DNA of 47,311 bases from UBA1738 sp045655325 (GTDB lineage: Bacteria > Bacillota > Clostridia > UBA1381). Of this stretch, positions 16,142 through 26,100 are shown piece by piece. The notes under the pieces are model-generated. The model had not been told where the DNA came from, searched no databases, and saw nothing but the letters and a program-made list of their open reading frames with translations. Made by a program: the position numbers and the translations under genes. The DNA is taken from positions 1-47,311 of the forward strand of contig JAZOOY010000047.1 of NCBI GenBank assembly GCA_045655325.1, read 5' to 3'. Position 1 is the stretch's first letter. Every line of letters begins with the position of its first letter.

Positions 16142-16170
16142 AAAAAAACGGCAGAAATGCCGTTTTTTTT
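16142..16170. terminator. Bidirectional terminator
   Basis: A 12-bp stem (16142-16153 with 16158-16169), loop GAAA, a T-run on the plus strand and an A-run giving T on the minus strand. It serves the small membrane gene (plus), and probably the yfmH-like gene (minus) after a 70-base trailer. Confidence 0.85.
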
Positions 16171-16240
16171 ATTGTGAGAAGCACAACAAGGTTCCGGGGC
16201 ATCCGACCGCAATCTTTGACCAGCATATCGGGTCGGGTTC

Positions 16241-17524
16241 TTATAATGGGTTAATAACCGATAAAACAGAGTAGTCGTTATCAAACTGCTCCATAAATCT
16301 TGCCTTGATGTCATCAAAAGTGATGCTTTCATATTCCTCAAAGTAATCAAAATAACAGATGTCCAAAAATGACATAGTAAGGAAGCTGTGGGCATAGCCC
16401 TCGATGTCATTAAATGAGCGGATATAGTCACCCCAAATAACCTTTTTGATGCGGTTAAAGTCTTCTTCCGATAGTCCGTCTTTTCTCAAGGTTTCCACGT
16501 AGTTGGTAATTTTTTCATAAACGGCTTTAGGGTCCTTGCTTTCACCCTCAACTGCTGTATATGCATAATCTATATGAGGTGAGTATTCAAAACCGAAGTT
16601 TTGGTTTATAAGACCTGATTCGTAAAGCTCGTTATATAAAGGTGAACTTTTTCCGAATATAATTTCGGTTATGATTTCCATTTCAATTGATTTTTTAAGA
16701 AGCTTTTTGCCTGAATATCCAACATCGTTGTCTTTCCAACCCATCATAAACAGCGGTGTTGCAACACTGATTGCCTGTTCTTTGTATTTGCCTGCTGTTG
16801 CCTTTGGCTCGTCAGGATAAATACGCTTAATTTCTTCAGAAAATGGCTCGTTGTTCTTGATGTTCTTTTCAATTATGCCAAGCGTCTTTTCAGGGTCAAA
16901 ATCGCCTGTTACGAACAAGGTCATATTTGAAAGGTTATAGAAAGTGTTGTAGCACTTATATAAAAGCTCGTGATCAATTTCCGCAATACTTTCAACAGTT
17001 CCTGCAATATCAAGTTTTACAGGATTATTCTGATACAAAAGTCCAAGGAAGTTAAAGAACACACGCCAAGGCGCATTATCGTCATACATTCTTATTTCCT
17101 GACCGATAATTCCCTGTTCCTTTTCCACGCTTTCCTTTGTAAAATATGGTGACTGAACATAGTCCATCAAGGTTTCAAGGTTCTCTTCAAAATTCTCGGT
17201 ACAAGAGAAAAGGTATGCTGTCATATTAAAACTTGTAAAGGCATTTGCTTCTCCACCGAACTTTGAGAACTTGTCAAAAACATTGCTTCCGTCAGGCTGG
17301 TCAAACATTTTATGCTCTAAATAGTGAGCAATTCCGTCAGGAACTTTTGTTACATTTTCTTCACCCGGAACAACAAACTCTGAATCCACAGAACCGTACT
17401 TTGTCCCAAAAATTGCGTAGCTTGATGAGTAACCGCTCCTTGGCATAATATAAATATTAAGTCCGCTTTCGTGCTTTTTATAAAAAACACTTTCGCCTGT
17501 TTGCTTATCACATATCTTTTGCAT
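16241..17524 (-). CDS. yfmH: M16 peptidase-like, EF-P 5-aminopentanol modification-associated (YfmH)
   Basis: A 427-residue M16-family protein with the inverted zinc motif intact: H67-x-x-E70-H71 in GIAHYLEHKMF, and a downstream conserved Glu in the KEQGIIGQEI helix. Members of this pair (ymfF/ymfH in B. subtilis) are linked to the 5-aminopentanol modification of elongation factor P, though the proteolytic substrate is unclear. It follows the yfmF-like gene by two bases, and M16 pairs normally form a heterodimer of one active and one inactive subunit. The ymfI-like reductase is not in the window. Confidence 0.88.
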   Translation of the reverse strand: MQKICDKQTGESVFYKKHESGLNIYIMPRSGYSSSYAIFGTKYGSVDSEFVVPGEENVTKVPDGIAHYLEHKMFDQPDGSNVFDKFSKFGGEANAFTSFNMTAYLFSCTENFEENLETLMDYVQSPYFTKESVEKEQGIIGQEIRMYDDNAPWRVFFNFLGLLYQNNPVKLDIAGTVESIAEIDHELLYKCYNTFYNLSNMTLFVTGDFDPEKTLGIIEKNIKNNEPFSEEIKRIYPDEPKATAGKYKEQAISVATPLFMMGWKDNDVGYSGKKLLKKSIEMEIITEIIFGKSSPLYNELYESGLINQNFGFEYSPHIDYAYTAVEGESKDPKAVYEKITNYVETLRKDGLSEEDFNRIKKVIWGDYIRSFNDIEGYAHSFLTMSFLDICYFDYFEEYESITFDDIKARFMEQFDNDYSVLSVINPL

Positions 17525-17526
17525 CT

Positions 17527-18786
17527 TTATGCCTCCTTCCCTGCAAGAAAGTACACGGTATCAAGATGCACCTTTTTAATTATTCTTGCCACGTCTTCTT
17601 TTGTCACAGCTTTGATTTTTTCAATACACTCTTCTATTTCGGCATTTGTTCCTGCCGTTTTTTGATTTAGGTAGAAGGAAATCAAAGCCATCTGGTCATC
17701 GTATGTTGTCACAAGGCTATTTATCAAAAACATCTTGCTTGACTCAATTTCAAGGTCTGTGATATTACCCATTTTCACTTCTTCAAGCTGAACTAAAGTT
17801 TCGTCATACGCCTTCTGGAAATTTTCAAACTCAATACCCGCATTAACCAAAAGCATACCCTTATACTTATCAAGCATTGACCCCGCATAGTATGCAAGGC
17901 TGAGCTTTTCACGTACGTTATTGAATAACTTGCTCTGTGCACCGCCACCAAAAATTGCATTTGCAACCACCAGCTTATAGTAGTCATCATCTGAAGATGC
18001 AGTATCGGTCAAAAAGCCGATTGCAAGCTTTCCTTGGGTCACGTCAAGTCTTTCGGTTACGTCGTTGACTTTTTCTTTTAACTTCAAAAGCTGGCTCTTT
18101 GGCATCTCTGCCTTTTTAAAGCTATATCCTGAAATGGCATTTCTTATGGCATCTTCAATTCCTTGAAGGTCAGCATCACCGCAGACATAGATATTTATTT
18201 TAGAAGATACAATAAGCTCCTTATAATAGCTATATAACCCATCTATGGTCATATTCTTCATATCTTCCACATATCCAAGACGTGGAACAGAAAATGGGTC
18301 GCCCTTTGCCATTTCTTCCTGACAACGATAGATGGCATAAACCCTTTTATCATTTATTATATTCTCAATCTTTGTGATTGAGTTTGTTCTTTCCTGTTCA
18401 AAAACGTCCTTTGAAAATGTATCATTCTGGTCAAAAACCGATGCCAGAATAAGCTTCAAAAGTTCTGCCACCAGCTTTTCACCATGTGGTGCGTACTTGT
18501 CTGAAATGGTTTCACCCTCAAAGCACAAAAGCTGGCTATCACCCTTTTTGCTTATACCTGCAGAAAATTTTGCACCGTAAAGGCTCTGAAGATATTTTGC
18601 AATCTCCTGTGTGCTTTTTAAAACCTTGTTACCACGTTTTAAAACATGTGGCAAAATTGCGTTATAAGACGCTTCTTCCTTTTTTAGCGGTCTATGAATA
18701 TACATTCCTATTGTGGTTGTTTTCAGTTTATCCATAGGAATATAATTAAGCGTTATATTATCATTTATAGGAATAACCTTTAGCAT
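17527..18786 (-). CDS. yfmF: Inactive M16 partner, EF-P modification-associated (YfmF)
   Basis: A 419-residue M16-family protein whose zinc motif is lost: the HxxEH site reads NAILPHVLKRG. It therefore probably provides substrate binding to the catalytic partner encoded directly downstream. The C-terminal M16 domain keeps the usual KLFNNVREKLSLAYYAGS region (conserved R/Y substrate residues). It is the first gene of a two-gene operon with a near-consensus promoter (18821-18849) and RBS AGGAG. Confidence 0.88.
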   Translation of the reverse strand: MLKVIPINDNITLNYIPMDKLKTTTIGMYIHRPLKKEEASYNAILPHVLKRGNKVLKSTQEIAKYLQSLYGAKFSAGISKKGDSQLLCFEGETISDKYAPHGEKLVAELLKLILASVFDQNDTFSKDVFEQERTNSITKIENIINDKRVYAIYRCQEEMAKGDPFSVPRLGYVEDMKNMTIDGLYSYYKELIVSSKINIYVCGDADLQGIEDAIRNAISGYSFKKAEMPKSQLLKLKEKVNDVTERLDVTQGKLAIGFLTDTASSDDDYYKLVVANAIFGGGAQSKLFNNVREKLSLAYYAGSMLDKYKGMLLVNAGIEFENFQKAYDETLVQLEEVKMGNITDLEIESSKMFLINSLVTTYDDQMALISFYLNQKTAGTNAEIEECIEKIKAVTKEDVARIIKKVHLDTVYFLAGKEA

Positions 18787-18820
18787 TCTTCTGCTCCTTT
18801 TATTTATAGTAATTATTATA

Positions 18821-18849
18821 ATTTTACATCTAAACGCATCTTATGTCAA
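18821..18849 (-). promoter_or_regulatory. Sigma-A-type promoter of the yfmF-yfmH operon
   Basis: Minus strand TTGACA (18849-18844), 17-base spacer, TAAAAT (18826-18821). It is among the best -35/-10 pairs in the window. Confidence 0.7.
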
Positions 18850-18861
18850 TATTTTCCACAC

Positions 18862-19785
18862 TTAAAAAGCCACGCCGTTATGAAGTGCAAGATTTATACC
18901 GTCTGCCACAACTTTTGCAGCACGCTGAATTACAAGGTCAATGTCCTTTGGGGTTACCATCATATTTTTTTCACTTCCTAAAAGTGCTTTTTTTATAATA
19001 TTACGTCTTTCATTTCCCTCGCATAAAACTTTGAGTTCCTCACTTGTTTCAATCACCGCGTCAATACTGTCCGAAGCTATGGTTGCAGCATCAACAACGG
19101 TTGGAACGCCTATTGAAATCACTTTGGCACCAATACTTTTTTCGCTGATTTCTTCACGCTTATTTTGGACGCCTGACCCGGGGCTGATTCCCGTATCGGA
19201 AATCTGCACCGTTGTTGAAATACGATTAACACTTCTTGTTGCAAGGGCGTCAACACAGATAACAATTTCAGGCTTAATTTTGTCCGCAACTCCCTTTATA
19301 ATGTCGGTGGTTTCTATTCCCGTTGTTCCCAAAACTCCCGGAACTATGGCACAAACAGAGCTGTATGATTCGTCCAAAACATCTTCTAAATATGTCTTTA
19401 TGTGATTTGTCACCATAAGCTGTGACACCACTTTGGGGCCTAATGCATCAGGGGTTATCATATCATTCCCAAGTCCTACAACAAGAGTTTTTGTGTCTTC
19501 TGTAATACGGCATATTTTGCGTATTTGCTCAGCGATTACATTTGCCGCATTATCCAAAGCTTCATCAGAAAATTTTATCTTTGGTGCTTCAATTGTAATA
19601 TATTTCCCTATTGGTTTTCCCATCTCTTTTTCGCCTTGTTTACTCTTTATATCAATAACGGTAACAAAAACTCCGTCCCGTTTTTCTTCCGTCACCGCAA
19701 CGCCACGAACTTCTGTTTCTTCCGCTTTTTTCTTTGAGCACATCTCGTGAGCTTCTATGGCAAGGTCCGTTCTTATGTTTTCCAT
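18862..19785 (-). CDS. gpr: Germination protease GPR
   Basis: A 307-residue aspartic-type endopeptidase that degrades small acid-soluble spore proteins during germination. The N-terminal RTDLAIEAHEM belongs to the propeptide removed on activation. Core motifs include VVGLGNDMITPDALGP and VCAIVPGVLGTTGIET. It is made as a zymogen in the forespore. RBS AAGGAG precedes the ATG, and a possible forespore promoter lies just upstream. It lies next to sigK on the same strand, which is not the usual Bacillus order. Confidence 0.94.
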   Translation of the reverse strand: MENIRTDLAIEAHEMCSKKKAEETEVRGVAVTEEKRDGVFVTVIDIKSKQGEKEMGKPIGKYITIEAPKIKFSDEALDNAANVIAEQIRKICRITEDTKTLVVGLGNDMITPDALGPKVVSQLMVTNHIKTYLEDVLDESYSSVCAIVPGVLGTTGIETTDIIKGVADKIKPEIVICVDALATRSVNRISTTVQISDTGISPGSGVQNKREEISEKSIGAKVISIGVPTVVDAATIASDSIDAVIETSEELKVLCEGNERRNIIKKALLGSEKNMMVTPKDIDLVIQRAAKVVADGINLALHNGVAF

Positions 19786-19808
19786 TTTAAATCACTCCTT
19801 CTTAAGTA

Positions 19809-19839
19809 TATTTTGAAGTAAAGCCTGAAAAACTATTCT
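19809..19839 (-). promoter_or_regulatory. Candidate sigma-G/F promoter of gpr
   Basis: Minus strand AGAATA (19839-19834), 18-base spacer, CAAAATA (19815-19809). This is one mismatch in each box from sigma-G patterns TGAATA and CATAATA. The -35 borders the sigK stop codon. gpr is sigma-F/G-controlled in B. subtilis. Confidence 0.4.
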
Positions 19840-20513
19840 TCGATTTCTGCCGAAAGCTTTTTTATTGCCCTTTTTTCTATTCTTGAAACATAGGACCTTG
19901 ATATACCAAGGCTTTTTGCAATTTCACGCTGGGTTCTTCTTTTTTCATTGCCAAGTCCGTATCGCCAGAACAGTATCTTTTTCTCATCAGGTAACAGCAC
20001 ATTATCTATGGCTTTATACAATTTTTTTATGTCGATTTTAAGGGCAATCATATCGGAAATATCGTCGGTATCCGCAGGAAGTACATCGGAAAAGGTCATA
20101 TTATTCCCTTCCTTATCAACGCCGATGGATTCATCCAATGAAACATCTCCCGCAGTTTTTTTTGAAGCCCGAAGTACCATTAAAACTTCGTTTTCAATGC
20201 ACCTTGCAATATAGGTCGTAAGCTTTGACGTTTTTGTTCTGTCAAAGGTATTTATTCCCTTAATAAGCCCTATTGTGCCTGTTGATACCAAGTCATCAAA
20301 GTTGCTTTCTGTGGCATACTTTTTCGCAATATGCGCAACCAACCGCAAGTTGTGTTCAATAAGTATATTTTTTGCCCGTTCATCACCCTTTTCCATAAGG
20401 TATATATACTTTTCTTCTTCCTCCTTTGAAAGTGGCTTTGGAAAACTGTTTCCACCACCTACAAATCCTAAAAGAAGCATAATATTTTGTAAAATTTCCA
20501 TTATAAATGACAT
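19833..20513 (-). CDS. sigK: Sporulation sigma factor SigK, uninterrupted
   Basis: A 226-residue late mother-cell sigma factor. It begins with a hydrophobic pro-region (MSFIMEILQNIMLLLGFVGG), followed by NSFPKPLSKEEEEKYIYLMEKGDERAKNILIEHNLRLVAHIAKKY, the SigK hallmark. Region 4 ends with GISRSYVSRIEKRAIKKL. The gene is continuous, with no skin-type element inserted. The hydrophobic N-terminus suggests synthesis as pro-SigK needing cleavage. The ATG at 20513 has GAGGTG five bases upstream. SigE is the alternative, but the length and N-terminus fit SigK. Confidence 0.9.
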   Translation of the reverse strand: MSFIMEILQNIMLLLGFVGGGNSFPKPLSKEEEEKYIYLMEKGDERAKNILIEHNLRLVAHIAKKYATESNFDDLVSTGTIGLIKGINTFDRTKTSKLTTYIARCIENEVLMVLRASKKTAGDVSLDESIGVDKEGNNMTFSDVLPADTDDISDMIALKIDIKKLYKAIDNVLLPDEKKILFWRYGLGNEKRRTQREIAKSLGISRSYVSRIEKRAIKKLSAEIEE

Positions 20514-20585
20514 ACACTCACCTCATGCTATGTATATGAAAAAATCCACGTCATTTTCCTTTTGATATGTCCCTAAATCATAGTA

Positions 20586-20614
20586 TTTACTTTTTTGTCA
20601 GTTTATGGTATAAT
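20586..20614 (+). promoter_or_regulatory. Sigma-A-type promoter of obg-mltG
   Basis: TTTACT (20586-20591), 17-base spacer, perfect TATAAT (20609-20614), about 53 bases before the obg start. Confidence 0.6.
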
Positions 20615-20667
20615 AGGAAAGATAATGGAGTTTTAGTTTTTTAAAGCATAAGAAACGGAGAAAAAAT

Positions 20668-21948
20668 ATGTTTATAGATAAAGCAAAAATCTTTATAAAG
20701 GCAGGTAACGGCGGTAACGGTTCAATTGCTTTTCACCGTGAAAAGTATGTAGCTGCAGGAGGCCCTGACGGCGGTGACGGTGGTCGTGGCGGTAATGTTA
20801 TATTCCGTGTTGACCTTGGTCTTACTACCCTTATGGACTTTAGATACAAGCGTAAATACGTAGCTGAAAGCGGACAGGCCGGAATGAAGAATAAAATGAA
20901 CGGAAAACGTGGCGAAGATATTATTATTTCTGTTCCTCAAGGCACTGTTGTCCGTGATGTTGCAACAGGTAAAATCATCGCTGACCTTTACGACCCTGAT
21001 AAGGACGTAATCCTTGCCCGTGGTGGTAATGGTGGTTGGGGTAATGCACACTTTGCAACAGCAACTCGTCAGACACCAAACTTTGCCAAGAACGGCCAGA
21101 AAGGCGATGAACGTGAAGTTTACCTTGAACTTAAGCTACTTGCTGACGTAGGACTTGTAGGTTTCCCAAATGTTGGTAAATCCACAATCCTATCCCGCAC
21201 AACAAAGGCTGACCCTAAGATTGCAAACTATCATTTTACAACCTTGGAGCCTAACCTTGGAGTTGTGTCAATTCAAGAACATATGAGCTTTGTTCTGGCA
21301 GACATTCCGGGAATTATAGAAGGCGCATCAGAGGGTGTTGGTCTTGGTCACGAGTTCCTTCGCCATATCGAAAGAACACGTCTTTTAATTCACGTAGTTG
21401 ACGTATCAGGAATTGAAGGCAGAAACCCACTTGAAGATTTTGAAATCATCAATTCCGAGCTTGTGAAGTACAATATGGAGCTTGAAAATCGTCCACAAAT
21501 CATTGCAGCAAACAAAACCGATATTATTCAGGACGAAGATGCATACAATGAATTTTTACAGGCAATGAAGGATATGGGATACGAAGTGTTCCCTATCTCT
21601 GCTGCAACTGGTGAAGGACTTACCGAGCTTATGAAGTACACATACACAAAGCTTCAGTCACTTCCACCTATACAAGAATTTGATATTGAGCTTGATATTA
21701 ACGAAGAAGAATTTATTGATAAAACAGATAAAGGCTTTGAAGTTAATGTTGAAGACGGGGTTTATGTTATTTCAGGTACCTGGATTGAAGCCGTTGGCGG
21801 CAGCGTAAACTTCTCTGATTCCGAAAGCTTACAATTCTTCCAGCAAGCACTTAAGAACCGTGGTGTTATTGATGCGTTGGCTGATGCCGGCATCCAGGAA
21901 GGTGACGCCGTAAGAATCGGTGATCTTGAATTTGAATTTGTATGGTAA
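20668..21948 (+). CDS. obg: GTPase ObgE/CgtA
   Basis: A 426-residue Obg GTPase for late 50S assembly and stress response. The glycine-rich Obg fold (1-158; GNGGNGSIAFHREKYVAAGGPDGGDGG) is followed by the G domain (P-loop GFPNVGKS, 165-172; DIPGIIEGASEG) and a C-terminal OCT domain (from about 345). All modules have normal length. It is followed 15 bases later by mltG on the same transcript; the more common neighbours rplU/rpmA are not adjacent. Confidence 0.97.
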   Translation: MFIDKAKIFIKAGNGGNGSIAFHREKYVAAGGPDGGDGGRGGNVIFRVDLGLTTLMDFRYKRKYVAESGQAGMKNKMNGKRGEDIIISVPQGTVVRDVATGKIIADLYDPDKDVILARGGNGGWGNAHFATATRQTPNFAKNGQKGDEREVYLELKLLADVGLVGFPNVGKSTILSRTTKADPKIANYHFTTLEPNLGVVSIQEHMSFVLADIPGIIEGASEGVGLGHEFLRHIERTRLLIHVVDVSGIEGRNPLEDFEIINSELVKYNMELENRPQIIAANKTDIIQDEDAYNEFLQAMKDMGYEVFPISAATGEGLTELMKYTYTKLQSLPPIQEFDIELDINEEEFIDKTDKGFEVNVEDGVYVISGTWIEAVGGSVNFSDSESLQFFQQALKNRGVIDALADAGIQEGDAVRIGDLEFEFVW

Positions 21949-21963
21949 TGGAGTGATACACCT

Positions 21964-22989
21964 ATGAAAAAAGGCTTACAGCGTTTAAAGCTAAGAAAAC
22001 TGAAAGAGCTAAAACAAAAAAGATATATTTCAATAGCCTTATTGGCGATATTAGTAATTTTATTGTTTTCAATATTTTCTTCTTGTTCTAAACCAAAAAC
22101 AATTACTGTCACAATCCCTGAGGGCACACCCTCAAAAAGGATTGCAGAAATCCTGAAAGAAAATGACGTTATTGAGTCAAAATATGTTTTCCTTGCAAGA
22201 CTTGCCCTTTCAAAATATAATGGCAAGCTTCAGTACGGAACGTTTAAGTTTGATAAAAACGATTCTTTAGGTGAAATTATGAAAAACCTTGCCACAAAGG
22301 GTGCTAAAAAGACTACAACCACCCTTACCGTTCCGGAAGGTTATTCTGTTGAAAGAATAATGGCACGTGTTGTGGAAATGGGGCTTTGCACAGACAGTGA
22401 GTTTGAGGCGGCACTTAAAAAGGATTATGATTATCCCTTCTTAAAGTCAGTACCGCAAAATGCCAATATTAAATATAGGCTTCAAGGATTTTTATATCCG
22501 TCAACCTACGAGTTTTATTCCGATGCAACAGCGGAAACAGTTATAAAAACAATGCTTGATGAGTTCGGCAAGCAGACACAGGACCTTAATATAGCAGATT
22601 ATTATAAGACAATAACTTGTGCATCATTGGTTGAACGTGAAGCTAAACTTGACAGCGAAAGAGCACTTATTTCAGGCGTTATCCATAACCGTATTAAACA
22701 GGATATGCCACTTCAGATTGATGCCAGTGTTGTATATGCGATTTCAGATGGCATGTATAACGTTGAACGCGTTTTCTACAAAGATTTAAAGGTGGATTCA
22801 CCTTACAATACCTATAAATATGCAGGGCTTCCTATAGGCCCTATATGCTCTCCTGGTATCAATTCAATAAAGGCTGCGGTATCACCTGCCAGCCACAACT
22901 ATCTATATTATCACACCGATACCGAAAAGAATGACGGAAGTCATATCTTTACCGAAACATACACTGAACATCAAAATACTATGAACTAA
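21964..22989 (+). CDS. mltG: Endolytic murein transglycosylase MltG
   Basis: A 341-residue YceG-like protein with a short basic cytoplasmic tail, one transmembrane helix (about 21-41) and an extracytoplasmic LysM-like plus catalytic domain. It cuts nascent glycan strands and so sets chain length. The catalytic Glu is E224 in SLVEREA; DASVVYA and SPYNTYKYAGLPIGPICSPG are further family signatures. It is the second gene after obg, followed directly by a strong terminator. Confidence 0.94.
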   Translation: MKKGLQRLKLRKLKELKQKRYISIALLAILVILLFSIFSSCSKPKTITVTIPEGTPSKRIAEILKENDVIESKYVFLARLALSKYNGKLQYGTFKFDKNDSLGEIMKNLATKGAKKTTTTLTVPEGYSVERIMARVVEMGLCTDSEFEAALKKDYDYPFLKSVPQNANIKYRLQGFLYPSTYEFYSDATAETVIKTMLDEFGKQTQDLNIADYYKTITCASLVEREAKLDSERALISGVIHNRIKQDMPLQIDASVVYAISDGMYNVERVFYKDLKVDSPYNTYKYAGLPIGPICSPGINSIKAAVSPASHNYLYYHTDTEKNDGSHIFTETYTEHQNTMN

Positions 22990-23018
22990 AAAAGACAGGA
23001 TTTGACCTGTCTTTTTTT
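22988..23018 (+). terminator. Terminator of obg-mltG
   Basis: Stem 22988-22999 with 23006-23017, six-base loop, T-run on the plus strand; the mltG stop is within the left arm. It closely resembles the hairpin at 23115-23146. Confidence 0.85.
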
Positions 23019-23114
23019 ATCTCAAAAATTCTTCTTTACCAATTAATTCTGCAAAGGACTGAATCAGGCTGATCTCAGGCCAGCAAGCAGTTCCAAATCG
23101 CCAAAGTTTAAAGT
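23017..23114 (-). pseudogene. Possible remnant of a deleted gene (C-terminal tail)
   Basis: Between two near-identical terminators the minus strand reads an open frame of about 30 codons ending in LIQSFAELIGKEEFLR and a TAA at 23019-23017. The composition looks protein-like, but there is no ATG, GTG or RBS. It may be the tail of a gene lost by deletion, or chance. I recognise no family. Confidence 0.25.
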
Positions 23115-23146
23115 AAAAAGAGACAGGATTTAACCTGTCTCTTTTT
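23115..23146 (-). terminator. Terminator of the giant surface-protein gene
   Basis: Stem 23115-23127 with 23134-23146, six-base loop, A-run giving T on the minus strand, just downstream of the stop at 23168. Confidence 0.85.
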
Positions 23147-23167
23147 TAGTCTTACGACTTATGAAAT

Positions 23168-26100
23168 TTATTTATACATTTCAACAAATCTCATCATGAT
23201 TGCAGCAAATTCTGCTCTCATAGCGTTGTCTAGTGGATTAATAGTAGATTCTGATCTACCCTGAATCAATCCGCTACCTACGCCATACTTCACGTTTTCT
23301 AGCGCCCAATCAGATACCTGTTCAGCATCGCTATATCCGCTGATGTCTGCACGTACGCTTACATCATAACCCTTGAATTCAGCGTATCTCTGCATAATTG
23401 CAACTAGCTGTTCACGAGTAACGATTACGTCAGGACCGTATTCTGCTTCTGAGAAACCGTAAATAATGCCATTCTTCTGACCCCAGATAACTGCATCATA
23501 GTAGTAAGCACCTGGAACTACGTCACCAAATGTTGCGTTACCACCTTCTACTGCTGGTGAACCTTCTAAGCGGTATAGAACTGTTACGATCATACCTCTT
23601 GTTGTGTTCATGTGAGGATCAAACTTGTCATCTGCTGTACCGAACATTAGTCCATTTTCTACAGCAAATTCAATTGCTGAATAGAACCAGTCGCTTGGCT
23701 GAATGTCAACAAAGTTGCCTACGTTTACAGGCTTATCTGTTGGATCAGTTGGATCTGTTGGTTCATCAGGTTCCTTATCTTCATCTTTCTTTATGCTAGA
23801 TGGAGATCCGCCGCCTGTTCTCTTCTTCTTGGCAATAGTTTCTGTCTTTTCACCATTACATACTGAACATGTGTATGTTCTGATACCTTCTGCTGTGTAT
23901 GTTGGTTCAAGTGTTACAACACCGTCATCCCATGTATGAGCTTCACGGATTACGTCACCACAAGCACATGTCTTAGCGTGATTGTCGTCGTCTTCCTTAG
24001 CCCAGTCACCATGTGAGTGACCCTTAGCAGGAATAACTTCTGTGTATGTTGTTCCACATACTGTACATGTAAATGTCTTAACGCCATCTTCTGTACATGT
24101 TGCAGGAGTTGTTACTACGCCTTCATCATATGTGTGTACGCCTGTTGCAGGAATAACTTCTGTCTTCTGCTCGCCACATACTGTACATGTAAATGTCTTA
24201 ACGCCATCTACTGCACATGTTGCAGGAGTTGTTACAACACCTTCATTCCATGTATGACCTTCTTCGCAAGGATCATCTGTTGGTTCACCTGTACCTGTTG
24301 CAGGTAGTGTTGTTGTCTTTGTATTTCCACATACTGTACATGTGTATGTCTTAATACCTTCTTCTGTAGCAGTAGGTTCTTTTGTTACAACACCTTCGTC
24401 ATATGCGTGTGCTTCTGTTACTACATCACCACAGCTACATACCTTCTTGTGTACGTCTCCATCTGCTACAAAGTCGCCATATGTATGGCCCTTAGCAGGG
24501 ATAACTTCTGTATATGTTTCGCCACATACTGTACATGTGTATGTCTTAACGCCATCTTCTGTACATGTTGCAGGAGTTGTTACTACACCTTCATCATATG
24601 TGTGGCCTGTTTCACAAGGATCATCTGTTGGATCACCTGTTGTTGGGTCGCCTGTTGTTGGGTCTCCTGTTGTTGGATCACCTGTTGTTGGGTCACCTGT
24701 TGTTGGATCACCTGTTGTTGGGTCTCCTGTTGTTGGGTCTCCTGTTGTTGGATCACCTGTTGTTGGATCTCCTGTTGTTGGGTCGCCTGTTGTTGGGTCT
24801 CCTGTTGTTGGATCACCTGTTGTTGGGTCACCTGTTGTTGGATCACCTGTTGTTGGGTCACCTGTTGTTGGATCACCTGTTGTTGGGTCACCTGTTGTTG
24901 GATCGCCAGTTGTTGGGTCACCTGTTGTTGGATCGCCAGTTGTTGGATCGCCAGTTGTTGGATCACCAGTTGTTGGGTCGCCAGTTGTTGGATCGCCAGT
25001 TGTTGGATCACCTGTTGTTGGGTCGCCAGTTGTTGGATCACCTGTTGTTGGGTCGCCAGTTGTTGGATCACCTGTTGTTGGATCACCTGTTGTTGGATCA
25101 CCTGTTGTTGGATCGCCAGTTGTTGGATCGCCTGTTGTTGGATCGCCTGTTGTTGGATCACCTGTTGTTGGATCGCCTGTACCTGTTGCAGGGATTTCCT
25201 CTGTCTTTGTGTGTTCACATGCTGTACATGTGAATGTCTTAACACCTGTTTCTGTAGCTGTAGGTTCTTTTGTTACTACACCTTCGTCCCAAGTGTGTTC
25301 TTCTGTTGCGATAACAAATCCACACTTACATACGTCTTTGTGTGCATTGTCATCAACGATTTCCCACTTATCATGTGCGTGTGCTTCTTTTTCTACATAA
25401 CCACATGAACATGATCTTCTGTGTTCGTTTTCATAAATTGTCCATTCGCCATAAGCGTGTGGAACCATAGGAACAATCTCTGTGTATGTTTCGTAACATA
25501 CATCACAAGTAAATGTCTTAATACCTGAAGCAAAGTGTGTAGGTCTCTTTGTGATTACACCTTCATCCCAAGTATGTACGCCTGTTGCAGGGATTACTTC
25601 TGTCTTAGTTTCGCCACATACTGTACATGTAAATGTCTTAACACCATCCAAGCATGTTGCTGGAGTTGTTACAACACCGTCATTCCATGTGTGACCTTCT
25701 TCGCAAGGATCATCTGTTGGTTCACCTGTTCCTGTTGAAGGAAGAACTTCTGTCTTTGTGTGTCCACATACTGTACATGTAAATGTCTTAATGCCATCTT
25801 CTGTTGAAGTTGGTTCCTTTGTTACTACACCTTCATCCCATGCGTGTGGTTCACTTATAAAGTCACCACATGAACATGTCTTGCTGTGTTCGTTTTCATA
25901 GATTTCCCAATCGCCGTAAGCGTGTGGAATCTGTGGAACAATCTCAGTCATTGTTTCGCCACATACTTCGCATGTGTATGTCTTGATACCTGCTGCAAAG
26001 TGTGTAGGACGCTGAGTGATTATACCTGCATCGTATGTATGTCCTGTTTCGCAAGGATCACCAGTTGTTGGGTCACCTGTTGTTGGGTCACCTGTTGTTG

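Noticed and set aside
16171..16240. A further small gene in the spacer before the yfmH stop
   Set aside because: No start with RBS in either direction; the minus-strand frame is just read-out past the yfmH end in another frame.
19833..20513. A skin-like insertion in sigK
   Set aside because: The reading frame is continuous at full length and region 2 to 4 are intact.
24631..25170. CRISPR-like look of the tandem array
   Set aside because: Units are 15 bp, directly adjacent and without unique spacers; they encode an in-frame pentapeptide. No cas genes are near.
24342..25408. Several long plus-strand and minus-strand open frames (200-350 codons) across the 15-bp repeat region
   Set aside because: They are low-complexity shadows of the repeat: because each unit lacks stop codons in all frames, every frame stays open. 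They have no RBS and the real DPTTG frame is part of a complete signal-peptide-to-SLH protein.
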